Source: Callorhinus ursinus (Eukaryota; Chordata; Mammalia; Carnivora; Otariidae). Taken from it: 64,000 bases of DNA. Shown here piece by piece: positions 55,575-64,000 of the stretch. Below the pieces are notes generated by a model. It was not told the origin of the DNA, searched no databases, and saw only the letters and a program-made list of their open reading frames with translations. The stretch is taken from the NCBI RefSeq assembly GCF_003265705.1, contig NW_020312902.1, forward strand, positions 7,519,795 to 7,583,794, in the 5' to 3' direction. The position numbers and the translations under genes are program-made. Each line of letters starts with the position of its first letter. Positions within the stretch are counted from its first letter, which is position 1.

Positions 55575-55700
55575 TTTTTGTTTTGTTGTCCAAGAAATAT
55601 TTACCAATTGGTAAATATGGGAACACACAGCATGCACTGCCTCCATGTGTGGGGACACAGCAGTAAATAAGGAAGAGTAAATCCTTGCCTTCACAGAGCC
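55575..55700 (-). mobile_element. L2 3' end
   Basis: AGAAATATTTACCAATTGGTAAATATGGG...GGGGACACAGCAGTAAATAAGGAAGAGTAAATCCTTGCCTTCACAGAGC is a decayed antisense L2. Confidence 0.7.
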
Positions 55701-56179
55701 GCATTCTGAGGAGAAATAGGATGCACCCCCCTGTAAACAACTGCACACAGAAGATGAGTTCAGATGGCACAATGTGTCACAAAGAAACAAGGCAGGGCAA
55801 TGGATGACCCTAGAAGGGTGCTCACCAAGGCCTCTTGAACGAGATGCCTTATAAGTAGAAACCAGAGCGATGACAAGGAGACTTGCCTCCTTATTGACTT
55901 GCAGCCATGTTCCTCACTTCTCCTAGAGGAACAACAGACCCTGTGGAATGACACTCTCTAGACTGTTGTGTTTGCTTGTCATTCTTTTTCAACAAGCATG
56001 GACAGGGGACCTATCATAAATGATTTGTAGGGTAGGAATAGTACTGCAATGGCTAAAGCACAGAATGTGCAAAAGCATCACTAATTACACTGTGCAGGGT
56101 TTCCCTTCTAAAACTTCTACCTTCCCAGTTAGACTGGGGTCAACGTGACAAACTGTTATGGCTGCACAAAAAGTAACTG

Positions 56180-56420
56180 AAGAGCCCTCTGAAGAAATAT
56201 GCAAAGACTTCTCAGAGAGAGTGACATTTGCACTGGTTCATAAAGGAAGAGTTGGAATTGTCTAGGCAGAGAGGAGTAGATCTTTCTAGCAAAGGAAACA
56301 GCTTAATACCTATGACTAGAGTCAAAGAAGCATTTCTGGGAGAAAGGAGAAGGTGAGGCACAAAATGGGGGTGGGAAGACCCCTTGAGTTATAACTACAA
56401 AGAGACCTGGATGCTTCACT
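56180..56420 (-). mobile_element. L2 3' region
   Basis: GAGAGTGACATTTGCACTGGTTCATAAAGGAAGAGTTGG...TAGGCAGAGAGGAGTAG follows the antisense L2 order. Confidence 0.65.
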
Positions 56421-56744
56421 AAGTCATTGAGACATGAATAAGTTGGCGGTGATGGGAGGATGCTAACCTGCAGCAAGACACGGCCAGGTGACTGCACTGG
56501 GAAGACCATTATGGGTGCTGGTTCAAGGCAGGTAGAATCCAACCAATCCACGGGTGAGAAGGTCTGACTGGACCATCTCTTTGCCAGACAACATCAAGCC
56601 CCAGCCTGGAAGTTCTTACTTGATTGATTTGTTTAATGAATTGTATAAAAGACAATAGGCAAAGGGCTAAGTCATAGTCATCATTGTTTGTTTTCAGAGA
56701 AGCCTTTACAACTGACATATACTCATTCTCTGATAAAACATCTT

Positions 56745-57060
56745 TCATTCAACAAATTGAACTAAATAAACACTTCCTATGATCCAGGTGCAGGATTTGG
56801 CATTGGGGTATAGAGCATCAAACTTGACCTTGCCTGTCCTTGAGGAGCCTTTGGTCTTGAGAAGGTGGTGGACTCCTAAACAGACTGGAAGAAGAGCCAA
56901 TCCAGTCCAGAGAGGAAATATCCCCAGAGCGGGTGATGTCTGAGCAGGGGCCTAAAGGATGAGGAGGTATTAGCCAGGTGAGAAGCAGGGAAGGATGCTC
57001 CACGCAGAGACTGCAGCACAATTTGGGGGAACACTTCAGGGAGTCAGTGTGACTAAAGTG
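56745..57060 (-). mobile_element. L2 3' end
   Basis: TTCATTCAACAAATTGAACTAAATAAACACTTCCTATGATCCAGGTGCAGG, CTTGACCTTGCCTGTCCTTGAGGAGCC, GAGCAGGGGCCTAAAGGATGAGGAGG. Confidence 0.8.
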
Positions 57061-57930
57061 TGGGCTTCAGTACAAGGAGGGGTAGAAGAAAAGCCCAGCA
57101 AAGTAGATTATGGACATTTTCTGAATTTCTGTAAAAGAACAGAGGGGGGAAAGGAGAGAATTTTCCCATAGTCTGAATATCCTTCTGCCTGTCCCTGGGC
57201 AGGATAACCACCATAAGACAAAGGAGAAAATGGGAACTTTTAAAAAATTTCTTTCTTTTTTTTTTTTTAATACCACACTGATGAGTCAACATGTCTGGTT
57301 CCCAGTGCCGGCTCTCTATTTTCTTTTCAGTGCACTTGTTTTACAGTTCAAAATGTCTAGCTGGGGGATCTTGCCCTTCTCTCGATTTGTGTCCATTCTC
57401 TTCAAGGCTGACTGTTGCTCAACCAAGCAGGACTAATTTTCCAGGGGAAATTAAATTGATAGACTCTCTCATGTCCTGCAATTTCACCTGCCATAAATTC
57501 CAAGCACCAAAGAGAAAGTCCATCATTAGCAGAGGAGCTTCACCGTAGGCATTGTCAAGGTTTGGAGAGTACACAAAAAGCTGGAGCAGCACTGAAGGCA
57601 AATCAGGGCCTCCAAGAATTTGCACCTGGTGGCAAATATGACGAGTGTTAATTATCTGCCCCCTTCAGATATTACACAATGTGTTAAATTGTCAATTTAT
57701 CTCTTCCTCTAAAAACACTTATCAATGCGTAGCTAAGAAAGAAAGCCGGGGGAATCTGAATAATCTGAAATACTTTTTCCTCCCCATATCGCACTGGCAG
57801 CATTCATTTTTGCAAATCAAGGATAGAGATGGAATCACTGATCTGCACCAAACATTTTTATAATCTTCTGTCTCTGGACTGCCTCTGCAACTTGAGGAAA
57901 TCAAGCATGGAGAAGAGAAACTCTACATGA
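57061..57930. other. Unique sequence, possible conserved noncoding stretch
   Basis: 57430-57720 is repeat-free, with GGGGAAATTAAATTGATAG, GAGTGTTAATTATCTGCC and GTTAAATTGTCAATTTATC. No exon is seen. Confidence 0.4.
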
Positions 57931-57934
57931 ACTA

Positions 57935-58040
57935 ACTTGCCAGTCGTGCCTTATATTTTGTATCCCAAGAGTCTGGCATAGAGCCTGACTTAGAGGAGCT
58001 GATTGTTTTTCATTGAGAGTCTTTTTGAGTGATGACAGCT
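57935..58040 (+). mobile_element. L2 3' end, decayed
   Basis: CCAGTCGTGCCTTATATTTTGTATCCCAAGAGTCTGGCATAGAGCCTGACTTAGAGGAGC. Confidence 0.55.
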
Positions 58041-58871
58041 TCAAGGACAGGTAGGTACGGATATAGGGTTGAGACATAAATTAGGTCAATGGTTTTTAAT
58101 CATTTTTAGCCACAAAAATCATTTCTTTAAAAAAAAATAGATAAATACTAGGAATTTCTGATTAGGTGAGGAGTGGGGCCCTGAGTCATACACACCCCTT
58201 CCATCTATGTTCCGTTGATTCATGCTAAGCGCACAGACACTTGGTTGTGCTCATTGCTTCAGTATTGATGCTAATCTTTCCACTTTTGCTTTTACCCTTC
58301 TTTCTTGTCCCACTGCTCAAATAAGAAACAAAGGGTAGGTCATCAACTGCACTAAGTAGACTTCCAGCCAGGAAGTGTGACACCTATCTCCCTCTTAGAA
58401 AAACCCTCAACCAAGGAGTGATTCCTCTGGAACAGAGCTTCCCCCTTACTTGGTATGACTTCAGGTATGACTGCATCCCTCTCCATCCCCACAGTTTGCT
58501 ACTCTAACAATTTTCCTTGAGTCCTTCCCCTCATCGCACACCCCACCCCCAAATGTCAGATTTACATACATTTACACAAAATGGGGGGAGGTGACTAGGT
58601 GGTAGATGTGGTAGCAGAGCTATGAAAAACCCCAGGAGGCATTTGCCTTCCAAATGTTTTAGGCTCACTATAGAACCTGGGGTATAGAACTTTGCCCTTT
58701 TTTTAAGTACTAATTGTCAATTTCCAGATAATAGGAAAAGTCCCATTTAGCAACCTGATATACAATGAATATACTCTTGGTGACTGCAGAATTTTCAGAA
58801 GATAGACGATACATGGCTCCTGGCTTTAAAGAGCTTCTAAGTCAGTTGGAAGTCAAGGCACACATACATGT

Positions 58872-58872
<1 letters not shown>
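58041..58872. other. Unique sequence, weak hAT-like patch
   Basis: 58088-58175 (AATGGTTTTTAATCATTTTTAGCC...AATTTCTGATTAGGTGAGG) may be a decayed MER-type hAT fragment. The rest is unassigned. Confidence 0.4.

Positions 58873-58918
<46 letters not shown>
58873..58918. repeat. (CA)n microsatellite
   Basis: An uninterrupted CA run of about 23 units. Confidence 0.98.
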
Positions 58919-58921
<3 letters not shown>

Positions 58922-60554
58922 GCACTCACACAAATGTTAGTGAGACAAATCAATAGACTATGAGTTCTTAGGGAATTCTAGAAGCATGGAATACTCTGTC
59001 CATATTGTGGTTCAGAGGAAAAATGAACACTGTGGATTGGGTGATCAGGAAAAGTGGGCCTGAAACTGTACTGTGAAGGATCACTGAAGGGTCACCGTTA
59101 GGGTGTGGTGGCATAAGAATGTGAACAGAGCATGTTTGGGTGGCAGATCTGCCATCTGGCTGGTCTGGAAGGATCACACAGGGGAGCTGTAGGCAGTCAA
59201 GGTTGGGAAGTCTCGGGTGCCTGACTGAACATAGTCCATGGAGCTGTCATATGAAGTCACTGAGGCCCACAGTTCTTCATAAGATGCATGAAGTCCTTCC
59301 ATTCACTTGTGATTCTGACTTCCTCATCTGGAGGCTCAGATGGTCAGTGGTCATGCCCAGCTGGACTCTGGGATCTCACCCACATCAGCACAGCTTTCTG
59401 CTTCTTAGGTATCATAAGCAAGACAGAGAGACAGGAGATGATGGTGATAAAGACCTTAGCCTGGAGCTGTCTGACTGCTTGAGGGAGGAGGTTGTTTCTA
59501 GATTCCCTGGTCCCCAGAAGTTAGACCTAGGCAGTGGGCATTAGGGTAGCCATCAGCTGTGTAGGAGACATGGACTTGTTTTCTTATTAGAGAGACTTTA
59601 TTTCCAAGGGCAAATTGGCTCTGAAGTAATAGATAAGGAGAGAATGTCCCCTCCCTCACCTTTGACCCAAGGAATTTCTTAATTCCTTAATTCCTTGAGC
59701 TGGGCTTCTGCTGTGAAGTGTCAAGAGTGGGACAGAGGGGCCACGTCACTGATGGGCAATCCCTCAGGCTCATCATGAAATAGCTATTGATGAAGGCTGG
59801 TACTTCAGCCTGGCTCAAGATCAAACTAAGCTTCTCTGGTTTGCTGGTATATTAGTAGGAGTTCCTGAATACCAAATGGATGCAGCTATTGTGTGTTTAA
59901 CAGACCTGGTTTCTGGTGAGACTAAATTTTAAACTGTTTACAGTAATCATATTGTTAGTGATGTAGCTGAAGTTGTTATTTTGAGATATTTATGTGTATT
60001 GTGAGATAAAACAAATAAGTAATTATACGATATTCTAATTCTCTTATTTCAGGTGTCCTTGAGAACCGAATTTTCAGAGTGGGAGAAAAAGATAGTTAGG
60101 AGATAGAATATCTTAAGAAAAACTGTTGGCTTAAGGAGGTATTGGTATGAATTCAAGATTTAGTTTAAATCAAACAAACAAAACAGAATGTATTTCTCAG
60201 TTCTGTTCACTAAAAAGACTTAGAAAGGCCTAGAAATATTGAGCTATTCCTAGAAGCAGAGACAGAGAAAAGGACCTGGGTTCGGTAGTTTTTTTGTGGG
60301 GGAACGGGAAGTGATCCCAGGAAACAAGAGGGAGGCATCAGGGAGGGTACAACAGAGAAGGAGCAAAAGCCAAACAAAGGGTATGTTCTTAAGGTCACAG
60401 CAGTGAGCAGTGGGGATTTGATTCTGTGCAGCCCTCTGAGAAGGGTACAGAATGCCCCCCAGAATCATCCATCTGCACACAGGAGGCCAGGACATTATCT
60501 CCCACTCCCATTTCCCATCAGATGAGATGATAATTCCAGTGTTGATAACTCCCC
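58919..60554. other. Unique sequence
   Basis: No gene or repeat is recognised. The 134-codon plus frame (59140-59544) and 102-codon minus frame (60250-60558) lack motifs. A TTAATTCCTTAATTCC direct repeat lies at 59680-59697. Confidence 0.45.
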
Positions 60555-60640
60555 ACATTCAGAGAAGACTCTGAGGCCGAAAGGGGAAAACATGTACCAG
60601 ACACACGTGAGGAGTGACACTTACACAATCAGTGAGAGCC
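60555..60640 (-). mobile_element. MIR fragment
   Basis: CAGAGAAGACTCTGAGGCCGAAAGGGG...AGGAGTGACACTTACACAATCAGTGAGAGCC: antisense MIR. Confidence 0.6.
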
Positions 60641-60939
60641 TGAGATCCCACAGAAATTCTGCTGCAGATGCAGCTGAAATCAGAGGTGGACAAGCAGAGG
60701 TGACACAGGGCACCAAGAGCTACTACAGACTCGTGTTGTAATATTTACAGATGAAATGCCATCTACCTGCCTGGGATTGGCTTCTAGGTAATACGGGAGG
60801 GGCTGGCTACATGATGCTACAGATGAAATGGGTGTGGCCAGAAACTCATAATTGTTTAAGCTGAGTAAAGAGTGCAGGGTCATTTGTTAAACTATTCTGT
60901 TTTTGTAAGTGTTTAAGATTTGCTGTAGCAGAAACCTAT

Positions 60940-61003
60940 GTGAGAGAGGGAGGGAGGGAGGAAGAAAGGAGGGAAAGAGGGAGGGAGAGAGGGAGGGAAG
61001 CCG
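60940..61003. repeat. (GGGA)n-type purine tract
   Basis: GAGAGGGAGGGAGGGAGGAAG repeated with variations, all purine on the plus strand for about 60 bases. Confidence 0.95.
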
Positions 61004-61039
61004 CAAAGAAGAGTAAGTGTGAAAGAAGAAAAACAAGAC

Positions 61040-61236
61040 CAAAGGTCCTGGAGTCAAAAATTCTGGCTCCACTGAATTGGGCAAGTCAAATAATCCTTCC
61101 AGGTCTTGGCTTTCTCATCTAAAATGGAGCTGGTAAACAAAAACCCAACTTCCTAGAGCAAATATATACATAATGAAAGTGAATCATTATTCAGACAATG
61201 TCATACACAGTAAATGCTGAATAAATGTTAATTATT
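61040..61236 (+). mobile_element. MIR SINE
   Basis: TGGAGTCAAAAATTCTGGCTCC, TTGGGCAAGTCAAATAATCCTTCCAGGTCTTGGCTTTCTCATCTAAAATGGAGC, ending ACACAGTAAATGCTGAATAAATGTTAATTATTA. Confidence 0.85.
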
Positions 61237-61240
61237 ACCT

Positions 61241-61625
61241 ATTATTTTGAAAACTCCATGTCCAGAGAGAACAGGAAAAGGTAAGCATGCCAATTTTGGT
61301 TGACGAGGGAAGAGTGTTAGGAGCAAAGTGATTGTGCAGTAATGCTGTGTGATTCTGGTCAGCTAACATATTTTGAAATGTTCAGAAGAAAAAAAGCCAG
61401 AAAACTGTGTTGTACGTGTGCCTCTGAGGGGGACTCTTGTAACTGAAATAAGAGGCCCCAACTGCCCAACACACTGGAGTGCTCCCCAATTAAGAAAAGT
61501 GTGGGACACCTGCTATCACCTATCAGAAGGAAACAGGACCCGAGTAACCTAATTTAGAGGCTGAAGGGGAAGGGCATACCATGGTGTCTGGCATGAAGTA
61601 CTCCTGAAATAGTGTCATGATGGGA
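61241..61625. other. Unique sequence
   Basis: Nothing recognisable. Confidence 0.5.
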
Positions 61626-61629
61626 GAAG

Positions 61630-61857
61630 TATTGTGGGGCGCCTGGGTGGCTCCGGGGGTTAAGCGTCCAACTCCTGATTTTAGCTCAGGTCACGATCTC
61701 GGGGTCGTGGGATGGAGTCTCACATCCGCCTCTGAGCTCAGCGCAGAATCCACTTTTCTCTCTCCCTCTGTTCCTCCCCTACTTGCACACTCTGTCTCAC
61801 GCTCTCCAAATAAATAAATAAATAAAATCTTAAAAAAAGAAAGAAATACTATTGTGT
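61630..61857 (+). mobile_element. Older SINEC, weak target duplication
   Basis: The body is about 61637-61842: head GGGCGCCTGGGTGGCTCCGGGGGTTAAGCGTCCAACTCCTGATTTTAGCTCAGG, B-box region decayed to GGATGGAGTCTC, tail AAATAAATAAATAAATAAAATC. Only TATTGTG is shared by the two flanks (61630-61636 and 61850-61856). Confidence 0.9.
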
Positions 61858-62639
61858 TGGCAGTTCCTGCTGCTGCGAACCATCTCCGTGTCTCTTGATA
61901 TTGAGGCCACCATGAATCATTCGCCTCAGATTCTGAAATGAGATCATCCCCTCCTCATCAAATGCCTTCCATCCTCAAAGGGCCAGCATGAGAACTGCAA
62001 AAAGTAAATGAAGACTCTTGTGAGATATTGAGAGCCTATAAAAATAGACCCTCTTACTGTGAAACCTTCAGCAGCTAATGTTGTTCTGGAAGTGAAAGAC
62101 TAAATTTTCTCATTCTTTGAGAGTTAACCGGAAACCTCCTTATTTCCACACTCATTAAAATCTTAACATGCATCAGCCCAGCTTGCTGCTTTTGGAAGCT
62201 TAATCTTTGAAGGCTTTGATCACATGATGCCTCAGGATCGCCTTTCTGACCATCTCTAGTTCTGTGTGAGAGGAACCAACAACACGGAAGCCACCCAACC
62301 TCAAAACACTCCAAAGGCATTGTTGTGACCAATCAGTAATAATTTTCCTTCTTGTCACTTGCCTCCTACAAATGAAAAACTGAGTGTCAGAAAACAGTTT
62401 GGCTACTTAGAGATTCTTACTAATTAAATTTTTATTCCATTTTACTGGCTTATGTGAATCTGATGTTAATTCAATATAAAAACCCCTACCAGTCAAGTCC
62501 AAGTTCGTATCCAACCATTTTACAGTTTCAAATGGATATATTAGAAATGGTGCCTGAATTACATTTACTGACTAAATCTTGTCACCTTTATTGGGCTATT
62601 ATGAATATTTTTTCTAAAATTGGAGAAAAGTTTTCTTAA
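61858..62639. other. Unique sequence
   Basis: No gene or repeat is recognised; frames are at most 85 codons. Confidence 0.5.
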
Positions 62640-62790
62640 AAGTTCTTAAGCTCTCTTGGGCTACAACCCCCTTTAAGAAGCTGATGAAAACTATGGACCT
62701 TCACACCTGGAAAATGTATACATGTACCCAGAGAGCATCCATAGGCTCATAGGGGCTCCAGGGACCCCAAGTTAATAGCTACTGGCTTAG
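62640..62790 (+). mobile_element. hAT-Charlie (MER58-like) fragment
   Basis: CTACAACCCCCTTTAAGAAGCTGATGAAAACTATGGACC...AATGTATACATGTACCC...CATAGGGGCTCCAGGGACCCCAAGTTAATAGC keeps the order of this element class. The family name is tentative. Confidence 0.55.
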
Positions 62791-63589
62791 ATTTGCTTTC
62801 ATTGTTGAATGGGTGAGCCCTTTATAAGAGAGTGGTCCTGTGCTTAAATGGTACAAGTAAAAAATAGTTATTCTGAGGTGTATAAGCCTCACATAGAAAC
62901 CATTCTTACTGAACTTAGGCTAATTGAATTTTTTTAGGCTATTGAAATTTTGCTGTGAGGTCCCTTATTAATTAACTAAATATAAGCTCTTCCTTCCTAT
63001 AAGTGGGACACATTGGAAAATGTCCCTATCTCTCTCCCTGAAAAACAGGACACACTGGTATCTGTCACCTCTGCCCACACTCAGCTGCTCTTCCAGCCAC
63101 CACGGGAGCTTCCTGGTATCCTCCGGAGGGAATATGTTTCACATCACAGTCAAATAGAAACTTCAGAACAGAGAAAAAAAAAACTGATTCCTAGAAGAAG
63201 AAGCACTGAACAGAAAAAAATATTAAGAATTAGAGCTTCCAGGAGAGGAAGGACATCACAGGCAGCATGGAGTCCACGTTTGCATTTTTTTAAAACATTC
63301 ATATCTAGCTGGATCTTTGTTGTCAAGAGACTTAATTTCTAATTTTAAAAATGAACAAAAAGCACATTTCACTAACTCTCTAAGATGGTCCCTGAACATT
63401 GGGGATTTATGAAACAGATGCGGAGCCTTAATGCCAAGTCTCCTTAGCTAAGATGCTACACATAGCCATTTTCTTCTTTATTAGGCTATAAACCTGTCAA
63501 GGTGAAATATAGTGACACTGTCCCATTCTCTTTCCCCCAATTTAAATTCTAGCTATATGTCAAAATTGTTGATTGATCTTCAGAAAACT
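62791..63589. other. Unique sequence
   Basis: The 109-codon plus frame (63013-63342) encodes a basic peptide with no recognisable domain and no splice or promoter support. It is not called a gene. Confidence 0.45.
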
Positions 63590-63740
63590 GTAATTCTTCT
63601 AAGTTTCCATTTCTTCATTGTTAAAATAAGGACATGAATACCTACTTGACATGAAGTTTCTGGGCAATTAGATTACACTTGTAAGGTACCCATCACTTTA
63701 CTAACATGAAGTAGTAAAATATCATTTGAAGGTAGACAGT
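63590..63740 (+). mobile_element. MIR fragment
   Basis: CATTTCTTCATTGTTAAAATAAGGACATGAATACC...TTACACTTGTAAGGTACCCATCACTTTACTAACATG: sense MIR core and 3' half. Confidence 0.7.
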
Positions 63741-63789
63741 GGTCAGTCAAAGAGGTATATTATAAACCTAACGCAACACACTGAAAATA

Positions 63790-64000
63790 ACAACAAAATG
63801 TCATAGCTAATCAGTCAATAAAAAAGACTAAAAAATAACAATATTTAATTAATCAAAAATAAGATGGGAGAAAAAAATAATAAAGATGGATAAGTAGAAA
63901 ACAAATGGCAAGATGATAGATTTAGATCTAGCTGTAACAATAATCACATTAAATGGAAATACTCTTAACATCACACTTGGAAGGTAGAGATTGTCAAATT
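63790..64000 (+). mobile_element. Old L1 (L1M) piece, start of ORF2 region, cut by window edge
   Basis: AGAAAACAAATGGCAAGATGATAGATTTAGATC...AATAATCACATTAAATGGAAATACTC...GGTAGAGATTGTCAAATT corresponds to the beginning of L1M ORF2. Translation from about 63920 gives DLDLAVTIITLNGNTLN, then a stop (TAG at 63984-63986), then RLSN. Functional copies keep ITLNVNGLN and RLS around a sense codon here, so the frame is broken. Only the N-terminal edge of the endonuclease domain is inside the window. Confidence 0.8.

Noticed and set aside
63013..63342. 109-codon basic frame as a possible small gene
   Set aside because: No domain, no Kozak or splice evidence, and AT-rich surroundings. Conservation could not be tested.
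1..64000. A multi-gene novel system (defence, biosynthetic or mobile)
   Set aside because: No intact genes occur. All content is repeats and unique noncoding DNA, and I found nothing that would justify naming a system.

Overview
This window is carnivore nuclear DNA, almost certainly from an arctoid caniform (bear, seal, mustelid or relative). The main evidence is a set of tRNA-Lys-derived SINEs (SINEC/CAN-SINE type) whose head reads GGGCGCCTGGGTGGCTCAGT, with a pyrimidine-rich middle and an (AAATA)n ATCTTTAAAA tail. This head is the arctoid form and not the dog SINEC_Cf form. L1 3' ends of the carnivore type support the assignment. Species cannot be told from the sequence.

I find no protein-coding exon, no functional RNA gene and no CpG island. 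The longest open frames are 60-169 codons, lie on both strands at random, and run across identified repeats or dinucleotide tracts. The window is best described as intergenic, or as the inside of a very large intron. The only true coding remnants are L1 pieces: the ORF2 C-terminus at about 27445-27740 (minus) and what looks like the start of ORF2 running off the right edge (63840-64000, plus).

Layout: an L1 3' end opens the window (1-160). 0.16-15 kb holds ancient MIR and L2 copies, two palindromic DNA-transposon remnants and two young SINEs. 15-20 kb has another SINE, a head-to-tail SINE pair and a minus-strand MLT1-type LTR. 20-30 kb has L2/MIR, a 10-N assembly gap inside a 47-bp tandem repeat, a CT/AC microsatellite, a SINE and an L1. 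30-36 kb has L2/MIR, an inverted SINE pair and a 0.7-kb GT-rich minisatellite. 36-47 kb is MIR/L2, an older SINE, a young 5'-truncated L1 and an MLT1 LTR. 47-52 kb has an older SINE, an L1M piece and an ERV-type LTR broken by a 5'-truncated SINE. 52-64 kb is mainly unique sequence with scattered L2, MIR, a SINE, a CA microsatellite and the edge L1.

No operon, defence locus, CRISPR array or other multigene system is present. The points of real interest are insertion structures (SINE pair sharing one target duplication, tail-only insertion, 5'-truncated SINE), tandem duplications, the composite minisatellite, and a few unique AT-rich homeodomain-motif stretches that could be conserved enhancers. 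Repeat family names below were assigned by recognising consensus features by eye, without a database search.
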